Part shown: positions 35,521 to 48,235 of the stretch, piece by piece
Numbering within the stretch: position 1 is the first letter of the stretch
How the letters are laid out: each line of letters starts with the position of its first letter
NCBI RefSeq assembly: GCF_004210375.1
Contig: NC_134837.1
Span: 159,939,310 to 160,003,309 of the forward strand
DNA: 64,000 bases
DNA from: Tachypleus tridentatus
Lineage: Eukaryota > Arthropoda > Merostomata > Xiphosura > Limulidae
Reading direction: 5' to 3'
Notes under the pieces: model-generated
What the model was told of the DNA's origin: nothing
The model's input: the letters and a program-made list of their open reading frames with translations, nothing else
Databases searched by the model: none
Program-made: the position numbers and the translations under genes

Positions 35521-35792
35521 GGCCTAGCATGGCCAAACGCGTAAGGTGTGCGACTCGTAATCCGAGGGTCGCGGGTTCGCGCCCGCATCGCGCTAAACAT
35601 GCTCGCCCTCCCAGCCGTGGGGGTGTATAATGTGACAGTCAATCCCACTATTCATTATCAAAAGAGTATCCCAAGAGTTGGCGGTGGGTAGTGATGATTA
35701 GCTGCCTTCCCTCTAGTCTTACACTGCTAAATTCGGGACGGCTAGTGCAGGTAGCCCTTGTGTAGCTTTGCGCGAAATTAAAAACGAACAAA
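35521..35792 (+). mobile_element. Family A SINE, well preserved
   Basis: Forward full-length copy. A box region TAGCATGGCCAAACGCG, tRNA-like ACTCGTAATCCGAGGGTCG, B box GGGTTCGCGCCC, and tail TTTGCGCGAAATTAAAAACG. Good agreement with the other copies suggests a younger insertion. Confidence 0.92.
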
Positions 35793-37094
35793 CAATTTCT
35801 GTTCTGCTCTAGCCTGTGACCGTGCAGTGAACCTTGGATGTATATTCTTAACTATGTTCGTTCATCACCCAGTTCTATTGAAACACCATGTAATAAATTC
35901 TAAGAGGATATTTAGATTGATTCATATTGTTTAGAGGATTGGTTGGTGGCACCTCTAAACGTTTATAGCAACCGTACCTGTCGATGCAGAAGGGTTATGG
36001 TTTTATTTATAAACTGTTTCTACATCCTAATGAATGCTGTATTATGTCAGATGAAGCAAATACAATTTATGGAGAAACTGTCAAGGTACTCTGAACTGTT
36101 TTAGTAGCAATACACGCTCTAATTCGTCTGAAATACAACATTTTTCATACTTATGGCGTTGTACGGGCTTCTTTCACTGTACATATATTATTATAGAAAC
36201 AAACAGAAAAGGTGAAAGAAACCATTTGTTAGAAAGACATGTTGTGAATATATTTACTTCTTTGAACTCAAAGTCAAACTGTTCACATTTTAAAATTAAA
36301 AACAATACAAAAGCAACGCATGAGATACATTGTAACTCGGGCGTTCCAACATTGTGAAAAACAGGATATATCATGTAAATATTTGACATATTTCCTCTAC
36401 GTTTCATTCATTACAAGACTTTGTAATGGTCTTTGTGATTTAATTAGGATTTTTCAAAAGCGTGCACGGATATGAAAGGTTTTTTAGATTGACTTTCATC
36501 ATGATATTAGTAAGTTTGTAAAGATTATTTACGTGAAAAACACAATTTTCAGAGTGCTTTTGCAAACAACTCTAGCCTTGATTTGCCGCTCAATTTGTAA
36601 TTCTACTGAAATCAAGTTTTGTACAGCAAGTCGTACGTCATTCCACATCTAGAAATAAAGTTTTATTTAGTTTTGATTATGTTATGTAAGACATAAGAAA
36701 TTAAAGTCAATTTAAGGATGTATGCATAATAATGTATGCATGTGAGATAAGATAAACGCTTAATATTTGGCTATTTAATTAAGTATGTTATAAGTGCTTA
36801 CAGTATCTACAAATACTATTATTTTCCGTTTGTATATTTTCTGCTTACAGCCGAGAAGAAAACGCTCTACAGTTTCTCAAACTTATCTTTGATGCCAGTT
36901 TCCTTCGAAGTACAGTTTGAGTTTCAGTATAATGTAGGACAATAGGACAAGCTCGTAAAACTTACCCAGCATAGTAACAAGTTTTTATGATACATTTAAA
37001 AGATTGTGTATATTTAAAAAAAGGCTTATACGAAATTGAACTAAGTTCTTTTCAAAACTTTAATTTATATATATTAATTTATATATATATATAT

Positions 37095-38040
37095 ATACGC
37101 TAATTGGCTATTTTATTAAGTATACCTATCTAGTAGTGGGTAGGACCTCCTTCTGGCTCCAGAATAGCCTGAATTCTTCGCGACATGAATACAATAAGGT
37201 GCTGAAAGCATTTTTTAGGGATTTCGGTCTATGCTGAATCGATAGTATCATTCAGTTCCTGCGGATTTGTCACGAACCTCCCGTTCTACTTCATCCCAAA
37301 AGTGCCCTTTTAGATTAAGATTTGGGAAATGTGCAAGCCATTGGAGTACACTGAAGTCACTATCATGTTCGTGGAATCAACTTGAAATGATGCATGCTTT
37401 GCGACATGGCGCATTATCCTGTTGGAAGTAGCCATTGGAAAACGGGTAGACTATAATCATAAAGGAATGCACGTGGTCAGCAACAATGCTCAAGTACGCT
37501 GTAGCATTCAAAATGATGCTTAACTGGTATTAAGGGGCCTAATGTGTACCAAGAAAACATTCCCCACACCATTACACAACCACCAGCAGCCTGTACCGTT
37601 GACACAAGGCAAGATGGATCCATGGATTCATGCTGTTTACACCAAATTCTGGCCCTACCATTTGCATGTCGCAGCAGAAATCGAGATTCATCAAACCAGG
37701 CGATGTTTTTCCAATCTTCAGGTTTGGTGATACCGTGTCCATCGTAGCCTCATCTTCCTGTTCTTAGTTGACATGAGTGGACCCAGATGTGGTCTTCTGC
37801 TGCTGTAGCTCTTCTGCTTCAAGGTTCGACTCACTGTATGTTCAGAGATCCCCTTCTGCCCATCACTGTTGTAAAGAGTGGTTATTTGAATATTTATGGC
37901 ATTTCTGTTAGCCTGAATGAGTCTGACCATTCTCCTCTGACCTCCCTCATTGACAAGGTGTTTTCGCTCACTGGATGTTTTTTGTTTCTCGTACCATTCT
38001 CTTAAACTCTAGAAACTGTAGTGCGTATATATAGGTGTAT
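37095..38040 (-). mobile_element. Tc1-like DNA transposon relic
   Basis: On the minus strand a decayed Tc1-type transposase is readable. The N-terminal part is GGQRRMVRLIQANRNAI and SEHTVSRTLKQK. The first catalytic block FDESRFLLRH with HANGR follows near 37680, then the GGCVMVWGMFSW block near 37570. Stops and frameshifts are common, and the second and third catalytic residues lie in poorly conserved sequence. The left end near 37095 (TTAAGTATACCTATCTAGTA on the plus strand) resembles Tc1 family ends. I could not define both inverted repeats. It lies inside the intron. Confidence 0.7.
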
Positions 38041-38431
38041 TGCGTATAAACGTTTTTTAAGTTATTTTGAATAAAAAACACATTATATTTACAATAAGTT
38101 TTCGTTATATATCGTCTAGTCACTTTACGCTCGTTTTCTCTATTCATTTTGTTTATTTTAGTACTCTATGTATACAATGATACGACGGTACGAAGATGTG
38201 CTTAGACCTCTCCGTTTATCGAGTGTTACGAGCATATGGCCCTAAAACACTACATTGTGTCTTGTACGTGCGTCCTTGATATTGTGGTCAAGCTAGTGTT
38301 CTTGTCCTGAACATCAGAAAGATGGTTAACTCTTTTGTTGTTGTTGTTGTTTTACGAAGCTCAAGAGCCTAATCCTGGTATGACTAACATCAAGGAAAAA
38401 TTGTGAACCTGGAAAACCTGAAGAACAAACA

Positions 38432-38520
38432 CTATCTATCTGTTGTGTCCACCGAGGGGAATCAAACCCCTGATTTTAGCGTTGTAAATCCGAAAACTTA
38501 CCGCTGTCCCTGGAGAGGGG
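38432..38520 (-). mobile_element. Family B SINE, partial
   Basis: Minus-strand head AGCGGTAAGTTTTCGGATTT, then ACAACGCTAAAATCAGGGGT and B box GGGGTTTGATTCCCC. Confidence 0.75.
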
Positions 38521-38686
38521 AACCACTGATATTGAACAAGAAGGAACAACAATTCAGAAAACACACGGATTTTGTTTGACTCGTAACTTAAAAAGGATAC
38601 TACTTTTATAATATTCAACATTTTCTTTTCTTTGTACCATTTACCACGTGTTGGGTTTATAAGATATTTTGCTCACTATTAACCAG

Positions 38687-38799
38687 TCCACCCGCGGGAC
38701 ATCGGTAAGTCTACAGACTTTCTTTGCTAAAATCTGTATCTTGGTCCTCCGCTTTGGACACACCAAATAGCACAATGTGGTTTTGCTCGAAGAAAAAAA
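38687..38799 (+). mobile_element. Family B SINE
   Basis: Forward copy with ATCGGTAAGTCTACAGACTT, a decayed B box and tail TGTGGTTTTGCTCGAAGAAA. Confidence 0.6.
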
Positions 38800-39805
38800 G
38801 CAGTAACAAACTGTAAATCAGTTAATTTTATTCATTCAAAAATAACGCTGAAAAATATTGCTTAATTAACAGCCAATCCTGTAGCTCCAATATATTAAAA
38901 AGTTATTGAACACAACTGAAAATAAAATCTTCAAGCACAATGATACGGAACATAGTTTGCTGAAACAGATTTTACGACTTGTCAAAAGAATATTCCAAAA
39001 CGTAAAGTTCACACTAAATCGAATAAAATAATTCACGAGAATAGGTTCAACGACAGTAAATCAAGTGTGGCTTTTAAATATACTTAACTTGTTCTCTATT
39101 TGCTAACCTTTTCTGTAATATTGCAACGTGGATAATAACATCAGTAGCATTTACTGATGTATATCAATCACCGCTTGTTCTCCTCAGATTGCTATAAGAA
39201 AAATCAGTCTTTGTCTTTAAAAAATATAAATATAGTGCAAGAAAAATTGAAATGATTTATAATGAGTAGAAGTAAAGTTGTGTTTTTAATTCAGACCAGA
39301 ACATATAAAAATACAGTTCTTAGTGTGTGTATATATATATACTGCAAGAAATTGCCACATACATACATATTGCAAGTTATTGTCATTAATTTAGTGCCAA
39401 AGAAAACTAGAATTAATTGATATACGATGTATTATTTTTAGGAATTGTGTTTATTGGAATCAGAATCAATGCACCGATTGAAAGAAGGACAAAAATGTTT
39501 CGTTAGTGTCCCAAGCCTCATACGATACAAGCATATAACGATCTAACTATAGAATCTCGTGAACTACAGATAAATTCAATATTATAACTAAATGTACACG
39601 AAAATTACACACAAGATTAACAAACAAGTCGTAAAGAATTAATATCAGTTTTGTAACTATTGCTATATTGTTGTCTTATGAAAATATATTTACTGGTAAT
39701 CAATATAAATAACTAAACGTTGACGTCTGAATTAGACTTAAATTTAGAGAGCTAACTAGATGTGCCTATTAACATTCACAATGTTTTTTTTATATACCGC
39801 GTGTA

Positions 39806-39923
39806 TGTCCCCCGTTGGTACAGCGGTAAGTCTTCGAATTTACAACGCTAAAATCACGGGTTCGATTCTACTTGGTGGACTCAGCAGATAGCCAAGTGTG
39901 GCTTTGCTATAAGAAAACACACA
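39806..39923 (+). mobile_element. Family B SINE, well preserved
   Basis: Forward copy: GTCCCCCGTTGGTACAGCGG, GTAAGTCTTCGAATTTACAA, B box GGGTTCGATTCT, TGGACTCAGCAGATAGCC and tail GTGGCTTTGCTATAAGAAAA. Confidence 0.85.
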
Positions 39924-40419
39924 TAAAACGCGTGAAATTCGAATTTGCCGAAGATAGAACAGTGGCTTCATATTCACTGTTTAACTGACGCAATCTACTG
40001 AATTCTGAAGAACTGTCTGTATAAATTGGCTGTCAAGAGTTTACACTAAAGAAAGAAAGGTTTTCCGAATAATTTTAGAATAGCTTATTTTAATAGAACA
40101 GCAATAAGATTTCGCGATTATTAATAAATTTTGAAATAAAGCTTATAAATCATCATCTTATAAATATATTTTATAGTTCGAACCGTAATTAACAGAACTA
40201 ATAAACTGTCACAAATAACTGTAAAGCCGCAAAATCTCTAGATAATAGTGATGACGAATAAGTTAGTTATTCTAGAGAGTTCACATTTGTTTGAGCTTCA
40301 GATACTAATATTAATTCATTTTAAAACATCTTTTTTCCTAAGTTTTCAGGAATCCTGGAGAACAAATGAAATTAACACTTTGGGTCAATTCCTAGGTTTC
40401 TTGTCTGACTGATTGTGTG

Positions 40420-40650
40420 TTTGTTTTCGAATTTCGCGCATAACTACATAAGGACTATCTGCGTTAGCTGTCCCTAATTTAGCAGTGTAAGACTACTGAA
40501 AAGCCAGCTAGTAATCACCACCAAGAACAGTGGAATTAACCGTAACATTATAATGCACTCACGACTGAAAGAACCAGCATGTTTGGTGTAACGAGAATTC
40601 GAACCCTCGACCCTCACATTTCGTGTTGAGCCCGCCTGATTGACGTAAGA
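40420..40650 (-). mobile_element. Family A SINE with small internal deletion
   Basis: Reverse copy from GAATTTCGCGCATAACTAC to the B box (minus strand GGGTTCGAATTC near 40602). It lacks about 45 bases between the CACCACC block and the GTGGAATT block. Confidence 0.85.
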
Positions 40651-41079
40651 CATTAATAATCTGACCAACAACCACCATTAGACAACGAATATTAAAATTG
40701 GAAGGATGAAACAGCTTTTTCAAAAAACTTGGACTTGTTCCTAATTTACTTGCTTCAAGAAACTTTAAAAAAAACCTTTTCTTTAAAAAATAGCAAAAAA
40801 TATAATTTTTACAGATCAATCAACGATTACAAAATGTTACCGTGTTATTTTAATTAAGATGTTGTTTGTTTCAATAGGAACACTTGGTGAAGGAAATTAC
40901 AATTGAAAATATGCCAATATTTATAAAATAAAAAAGAATGCATAGCTTTACTACGGAGCAAGTATTTTCTTGTTAACAGGTTTACTGTCTTTAACGCCCT
41001 TGAAAACTTCTATTAGAGGAAGTATTTAATAATAAAAAATATATACTGTTTGTAGTTAACCACTGAAATACAACAACAG

Positions 41080-41166
41080 CTATCTGTGTTTTCCTCATCA
41101 CGGATATCGAAACCAGGTTTCTAGCTTTGTAAGTCGGTGGACATACCGCTGTACCAATGGGGGGCA
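41080..41166 (-). mobile_element. Family B SINE, partial
   Basis: Reverse copy. Minus-strand head CCCCCATTGGTACAGCGGTA, then TGTCCACCGACTTACAAAGC and GAAACCTGGTTTCGATATCC. Confidence 0.7.
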
Positions 41167-42285
41167 TAAACAAATAAAAAAGAAACATTAACGTTTTTGC
41201 TTTATGGTTAGAGTAGGAAGTTTTACCCCTTATTGGACCAGATAAGTTTGTTTTTTTTATGAAAGTGTTAGATATTGTAAGGATTGTTTTCCTGGGCATT
41301 TTATTTACATACACACGCATGTGAGCAATCTCGTGTGAACAACGTGATAAAAACAAAGTGAGTGTTAAATACGTTTAAATGTCATGTGCACTCATTGCTG
41401 TTATGTTTTAAAGTGATTCGTTAGCATGCTTTTCTTAAAAGTTTTGTATTGGTTTTGATATATAATAACACATATCTTTGTGTGTGTCCCTGTATTTTTC
41501 CTTTTTTTATAAATATTAAGTAACAGCATCAGTTACACACACATCTGAGTAAATCTGTTGGTCTCTCTTTACTGAAGTACAAGTAAAAAGAGGGAAACCC
41601 CAATGCATGATTGTCCAGTTTCACAAGGTTAAACAGGAATAAACATAAGACTTTGTAATTGAACTTCATAACATATATCTGTATCATGGAAATCGTTAAC
41701 CCTCATACCTAGTAAATGGATTATTTTGGTCCCATCAGGTATTTAAAGTCATATTTTAATACTATCTGTGAGTCCACAGATTTGTTGTCTACAGAATGCC
41801 TAATAAAATGACATTACTGTAATTGTTTTCTCTGCTCTTATCGTCACATGAGAAGATAAATAACAGTTATACTCCCATGTGTGTACAATGTTATCCAATA
41901 CAGATTCCTTTGTTTTAATGTTTGTGATTTTGAACTGAAAGTAAAGCTTTTTCCAAAACCAAAATTCTGCAAAGTTGTCTTAATAAATGTGTACGTCAAC
42001 TACACATAACAACTGATAACAGTATAAAATTACTCAGTATGGTTCAATATGTGGATGTCACTAGTAGTAAATGGTATAGAATTGATTCAGTAATTTGAAG
42101 TTAAAGTAGATCTCAGATATCTATTTCACATCTGTGTTCCGAGATAATATATCTCATAAAATAACTTCTGCTCATGATTAATGGAGTTTTTTGCATTTAA
42201 ATATATGATTTGTGTTTTACACGTAAATACAAAAATTATAGGGTTATGTATAGTTTGTCTAAGAAAAGAAGCAACTATTACTTAC

Positions 42286-42306
42286 CAAATAATATGTTCC
42301 AGCCAT
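42286..42306 (-). CDS. Secreted-protein gene, first coding exon (7 codons)
   Basis: ATG at 42304-42306 opens the seven-codon sequence MAGTYYL, directly followed by a GTAAGT donor. Joined in phase 0 to the exon starting at 33675, it supplies the start and n-region of a textbook signal peptide (MAGTYYLIALLVVLVVV). The alternative, translation from within the downstream open frame (33750), would need a start inside the acceptor's intron sequence and a poorer signal peptide. The upstream TATA/initiator pair supports this start. The link between the two exons is inferred, since no transcript data are available. Confidence 0.65.
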
Positions 42307-42424
42307 GATCTTTCACCCTAAAGAAAGCCCACGTGTGAAGAATAATCGATAGCAGGAAGGGCACAGTATAGTTGTTTTTCTCTCACTTTCCTGAGTTTTC
42401 AATAGCTTTAAGTCGTGGAATGTC

Positions 42425-42457
42425 TGAATAGTACGTTTCTATAGACATTTTATATAT
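42425..42457 (-). promoter_or_regulatory. TATA box and initiator of the secreted-protein gene
   Basis: On the minus strand TATATAAAAT starts at 42456 and TCAGACA has its A at 42425, 31 nt downstream. That is the normal TATA-to-start distance, and TCAG is the arthropod initiator core. It predicts a 5' UTR of about 119 nt before ATG at 42306. Confidence 0.5.
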
Positions 42458-42459
42458 CT

Positions 42460-43410
42460 TAGAAATAAGCTTTCACAAACATCTCAGTTTTTAAGTAGAA
42501 GTAACGTGACGAAACACTAGTATATTGTTATTGCTTTCAAGTCTCAATTAAGTGTTATCTGTTCGATGGCTTTAGCAAACTTATGACAATTCATTGTTGC
42601 TCTTGGTTTCTCCACTTCCTCACTATCTCGCGTTGTGGATCATTCTGACTGTTTTTTTAACAACAGGTCAGGTCCTCGTTGTGTCCAATCATCAGATTCT
42701 TATCACAGCCTATATCTTTTACCCTCCCCCGTTATAACGTACTTTCTTATTCTACTTGTTTTGCGGTGTGCTTCAGTTAAAAGCGGTCACTCCTGTCATG
42801 TGCGTCTTCTTTAGCAAATGAAAAACTCTTTCATCAGACAAGCGAGTCTTCAGCTGCGTGTGTCGATTGGTTAAAAACAGGGCGAGTTCCTGTTACATGA
42901 GCTGAAGTTGAGAAACTGGGAGAAATGGGCTTAGATTATATAGGTTAGTGGTCATAAGCAACTTCTATCGGCAAACACAACGCTATTACATAGTGATGAA
43001 AGTACCAACAGACAAAAGTAAAATTATTAAAATTATAGGTTGCGTTTTTCGTGTTCGTGGCAAATACTCGTGTTCATCGCAAACTCAAGATTCTCTGTTT
43101 TTTTTTTAAGTTCAGAATGGCCTTGAGCTTAAAACAGTGGCTTGAAATAAACCGGAAACCAATGGCTGTAAAATGTTACAAAAGTTTTAAATGTCAAGTG
43201 TTAGTCTCACAAGTAGTGTGTTTCTCTGATAATATAAGTTTAGTATTGTACCTATTTTGGATTTCTTTTTCATGTTAAAGCGTACATATTTCCATGATTT
43301 TGGTTAAAACGTACATTATATATAAAGCTTTACTTCATATTGCATAGATCCGTCGTTTAACTGAATTATAAAAACAACGGGGGAAGGAATCGTGCAAAAC
43401 TGATTAAACA
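42460..43410. other. No gene seen; region upstream of the secreted-protein gene
   Basis: Somewhat richer in C and G between 42590 and 42960 than its surroundings. It may contain upstream regulatory sequence, but I see no specific motif array. Confidence 0.35.
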
Positions 43411-43411
43411 A

Positions 43412-43583
43412 AACTGTTGTAATAATATCATTAATAATTACACCGAGTACACTGAACTGTTGTAATAATACCATTAATAATTACACCGAGTACACTGAAC
43501 TGTTGTAATAATACCATTAATAATTACACCGAGTACACTGAACTGTTGTAATAATACCATTAATAATTACACCGAGTACACTG
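43412..43583. repeat. 43-bp tandem repeat, four copies
   Basis: Four units starting at 43412, 43455, 43498 and 43541, each beginning AACTGTTGTAATAATA and ending GAGTACACTG. They are nearly identical; the first unit has one change (ATATCATT for ATACCATT). Confidence 0.92.
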
Positions 43584-43964
43584 AACTTATTCTAAGATTT
43601 ATGTGTAACGGTCAAACAAAAATACACGACAACAAACCTTACCTAGCCGAAACAGGATTTGATATGTCAGAAATTTGAATATGATTATATACGTATATAA
43701 AACAGGATATAATATAGCAAATAGCGCTTTTTTTTTCACTAATTATTCGAAACTGTATATCTAAAACATCATTTTTCAATTGATTAAAGTCTTAATAAAT
43801 GGGTACTGAATAATTAAATGATTTTGATCAAAGGGAAAAAAAACAATTTATATCAGTCATTTATCCTGAAACGCAGCTATCGATTAGTAAAAATTTTAAA
43901 AATACAATGTTTTACTCTGTTAAAGGCAGAAGTGAGTAGTTTCTTGTGAATCGCTTAATCATGT

Positions 43965-44088
43965 TGCCTCCCAGTGTTACAGCAGAATGTCTGCGGACTC
44001 ACACCGCTAAAAACGGGTTTCGATACCAGTGGTGGGTTGAAGACAGGTAGCCCGTTGTGTAGCTTTATGCTTAATTCTAAACAAACAC
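43965..44088 (+). mobile_element. Family B SINE
   Basis: Forward copy: CCTCCCAGTGTTACAGCAG, GGGTTTCGATACCAGTGGTG and tail GTGTAGCTTTATGCTTAATT. Confidence 0.75.
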
Positions 44089-44547
44089 TTAATCAAATCA
44101 CATAACCCAACCCTCTTGTCAATCATGGTAAAAGCACTTACAAAAATTGATTCTGAATATTATCAGCAGTTTTACTTAAGAGGTTGGTACACTACCTCCA
44201 AGCATTGACGAAATGTAATCATACAGGTGTACTTCAGTCATCATGAGCAATCAGTGACGCACTACCGTAGTTTGGATAATTAGTTTCATAGTTTTAAAAA
44301 TTACGGACAGTACTAAGTTTGTAATGTAGTAGAACTGAATTTGTAGCTTTGAATGTGAATGTTTTGTGAATATATACAGTCTTAACAAATAATACTAACA
44401 CTAAAAAAACACAAATTCAACCATACATACTTATAATTATCGAGTCAAACAAATAAAGGAGAAATGAAATTTATAATAGTGTAGTCATGACAGTTGAATT
44501 GGATTGTATCTTATTAAGTACAAGCATACACATTGAACTATTTCTAC

Positions 44548-44622
44548 TCTACCCAACCCGGGTATCAAAACCCAATTTCGACCGTTATAATCCTTCAGAT
44601 TTATCGCTGAGCAACCGAGTGG
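44548..44622 (-). mobile_element. Family B SINE, partial
   Basis: Reverse copy. Minus-strand head CCACTCGGTTGCTCAGCGAT and GGGTTTTGATACCCGGGTTG. Confidence 0.55.
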
Positions 44623-44624
44623 TA

Positions 44625-46730
44625 GTTATGCCAAGGCATAACCACTATTATTAAATAAAGCCATTCACCGAATCACTTCATTTTTATAAAGTGTTATGTA
44701 AGTCAAATATTTGATTTAAAACACGTTTTATTAATAATTCATTCTATACTATATGAACTAAAGTGCAAATTAGTTATCGTTCAGTTATAATATATATAGT
44801 GGTCTCATTAAATCTTAATTCTAATGTTATGTTAGAGTGAATCACATTGTTTTATGTTCTTCAAGTATTTTTGAAGCGTAGTTAAACTTCAAAGAAGACG
44901 TATAAATGTTTCAATCATGTGGAAAGACATCAATCGAGTCAAAGCCAAGTCAGAGAAATATGTCACAAGTTTAGTACAAGTATCTCAAGTGATTAGTATA
45001 ATGTGAAACTACTCCAAGACTGAATCGGTTGTTTGAAGCTTAAGTTAACACTTTGTTAGAGCACAAACAGTTTGCATGCCACATGCTCAATAAGTTTATG
45101 TACTTACATACAACAAGCTACAACTCACCTGCTATATTTCAAAAAACACCTTTACTGCTAATTTTACAGAAGAGTCACCCTTTACCCGTTACTAGATAAC
45201 TTGAAGAAAACCTACAACCATACTGAATTCCATATAATGGTTGGATGTACCGACCTCTTCTTCCTGAAGAATAATACCATCAATGTTAAACTTTATCGGA
45301 ACAATAAGACTCGTTGTGCTGCTGTGTTTACGTAATTGGCCTTAGTTTCCTTATAATGGATAACAACACCTACCTCCTCCCATGTTAACTGTAGCCACAT
45401 TCTAGTATAGGATATATATTTATTATTTAAGCTAGAGAGCTAATAACTGTTCGCCACTTTTGCTATACAGAGTAACCTCAACACAAATGGTAAGTACGTT
45501 ACAAGTGGAGAAACTTTACAACTCTAAACAGAACATGAATTATGAGTTCCTTTTAGAATGAAAGTAAAGTCTATAAATTTACTTTAAAACAAGCAGCCCT
45601 TTCATTGTTACCAGTATAAATTATTGGCCAGGCTTTAGATAAGGTTTATTCAATAAAATACATTTATTTTCAGTACTAACAACTTTAACAGATCCAGCAT
45701 TTTCATTTTGTATATCTTTAATTTAAGTTCATAGTTAATTAATTTATTAACGTTTTTGAAGATGTGAGCTTTGAAGATGATAAGAAACATGTTTATGGTT
45801 ACTGTTGTTTCCTATTCTCACAGTTCTGTGAGATAAGTATAAATTTTTTGGCCTGCAAAAATTCATCTGTAACTGATAACTCAAAAATAATCTTTAGAGA
45901 ACTGACAACCAAAGATAAGCTTTGGTTTGTATCAGAAATTTGTCAGAGCTACACGTGAGCTTTCTGCTAAGCAATGTCGTACAGGTACACTGATTTCCTT
46001 TAAGCACAATCGAATAAGTTTGGCAGAATAACACAATATTTTACAGTGTATTTTTTTAGAAAATAAATCTGAATTCTTAAACTTTGACTGGGTTTAAAAT
46101 AAACAGAAAGAAAGAAAAAAGTGATTGAGTTTTTGTTTATCTTTCAAACACAATAAAAATACAAAACGAGTGTCTGTATAGCGCCTTAACTGAACATGTG
46201 AGAGCTGCCAAAAATATCTTCTGGAAGTTGGTAAGAATATGCGATAAACTGTTCCAAGTTAAGAAAACAAAGCTTATATAATCGAAACAATAATAAATAT
46301 TTTCCGAGAGCTCGTGCACCATCTGCATTACTAATGGTCATCAGCATAAAAAAATAATAGGAGTTGTAACGTTAAGGTATCACCTGACTCACCAGTGGAA
46401 AATATTGCTGTTTGTATAGTGCGTTGACTTTTACAGAAGACCTTCTCATGAGAATGCACAAGTATTATTGCAAGTGAACGACGCAGAACAATTAGTAACT
46501 AGAATGAAAGGAATTTAGCCGTTTATTTGACTAACGCTTAGTGTTAAAATTACATAAATTTATACAAAGAAATAAATAAGACTATGTTAAACAAGAAGAT
46601 AGAAAACAAATAGTATGTTATCCTTAATTTTGAAATGACAGACTAGTGGGAAGACAACTGGTTAATAATATCCACTCTTAGCTTTTAGACTATTCTTGTC
46701 AGATTGAGTAATGGAATTTTTACTGTCACT
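44625..46730. other. No gene seen
   Basis: AT-rich sequence. The open frames at 45764-45958 and 46137-46328 are short, lack recognisable motifs and are probably chance. Confidence 0.4.
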
Positions 46731-46735
46731 CTTGT

Positions 46736-46950
46736 AGAGTTGGGGAGCATATCCAGTGATTAGTGTGCCAGACTATGAATCTTAGGTTTCATATTTCGTG
46801 CCTTGTTACTGCCAAAATAAATTTCTCTCCGATCTTGAACGCTATAAATGCATCATAAGAGTAACGGGAGAATCCAACTGCTCACTCAAATAGTCCACGA
46901 ATTGAGGATAGGTGGTGCTCATTAACTGACTAAGTCATTTATTTCGTTTC
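46736..46950 (+). mobile_element. Family D SINE, degenerate
   Basis: Head GTTGGGGAGCATATCCAGTG, AGTGTGCCAGACTATGAATC, a decayed B box and a body with CATCATAAGAGTAACGGGAG and AGGTGGTGCTC. Confidence 0.45.
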
Positions 46951-46954
46951 ATCT

Positions 46955-48120
46955 TATATGTCATTGGAAATTAATAGTTTCCTAATCTTAAAATGTTCCT
47001 CATATGCATTAAGAGACATTAAGTTTTTAAACATCTGGTTAACTGTTTCAAACGTTAGTTGAGCAGATTATTGTCGTAGTTATGTCAAAAAGAGCTTTTT
47101 ACGGACATCTTACTATAATGTTTTACATAAACTAAGTCATATGTACATAAAAGAAAGATATATATAAATATATGTGTAAAAATACATGTAAAATGATGTA
47201 ACCTACTTTTAGAATGACATAAAAAACAGATGTTTTACTGTTAATTACCTGTAATGGTTTCAATTATCTCTATTGGAAATTTCATAAAAGTTAATAGCTA
47301 ATACCACACCACGTCAGCAAAACTTGAGGATCGCAAGATTCATTATAAATCTGTATTTCTTAAAGCTTGAACATATTCATAACCTTTTTGTATTATAAGC
47401 AAATAACACTATGTCTATTTTAACACTCTTAACATGTATAACTAACTTTGTCACTTTCAGTTTGTCAAACACATACCACATTTCGACAGTTTATAAATCT
47501 GTGAAAAATTACCTGATACTTTGGCTGTGCAACATTTTGCTGAAATAGCAAATACTTTTACTGTACAATTGTTGCTTATAATTGTAGGTATAAACAGCAT
47601 ATCATAAAGGAAAACGAAATTGCATAATTGAATATTACTTACTCGCAATTTTTTTCTACTTTTCTGTGAGTGATAGTAGTAGCATTTAACTGAAAGAAGA
47701 TATTCAACAAATATACTGACACGTGTCAAACATTTCGTGAGTAACGTGAATAGCCTTGAACTCTGACCCTCACCGGATCTTATGTATGCAACACAACATT
47801 TACCTAACACCAAAGACGTTATATTGCTAAGATGGTCCACTCAACCCAAAATGTAATCAGGCTGATCGAAACCCTCTAAGCGAAGGTCTGATAAAAAGCA
47901 GCAGTATTACACCTGTTGGTTGCGAGCTTCTGTACCTAAACAAACATAATGGGAACACTTTTTATATAAACAAAAATTGACAGACTAAGTGAAAGCATTA
48001 GTTTACGTGTTTAGTAAACACACTAATGGTTGATTTCAACACGTTTTCTCGTTTTAAATAACAAGAAATACTTTATTTATTTCTAATACCTGTTACATCT
48101 GCCAAAGTTTCCCATGTTCT
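46955..48120. other. No gene seen
   Basis: AT-rich sequence. A 127-codon minus-strand open frame at 47457-47840 has no recognisable motif, signal peptide or splice context and is probably chance. Confidence 0.4.
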
Positions 48121-48126
48121 TCGCTC

Positions 48127-48235
48127 GCGAGTGGCTCAATGGTAGTTTTTTCCTCATCTTTCTAAGAGTCAGGTTTCGATACCTACAGGGTGTCACAACA
48201 CAGAGATATTTTTATGTAGCTTTATGCTTAAGAAC
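48127..48235 (+). mobile_element. Family B SINE, degenerate
   Basis: GAGTGGCTCAATGGTAGTTT, a B-box remnant GGTTTCGATACC and tail TGTAGCTTTATGCTTAAGAA. Confidence 0.55.

Larger units (their letters stand above)
33676..42285 (-). other. Intron of the secreted-protein gene
   Basis: Inferred 8.6 kb phase-0 intron. Its donor is GTAAGTAATA below 42286 and its acceptor is TTTCAG above 33675. It holds SINEs, a Tc1-like relic and unassigned AT-rich DNA (33680-34240, 34380-35220, 35795-37090, 38050-38430, 38800-39800, 39925-40420, 41170-42280), in which I see no exon. Confidence 0.65.

Noticed and set aside
47457..47840. 127-codon minus-strand open frame
   Set aside because: No motif, biased composition or splice context; expected by chance in 64 kb.
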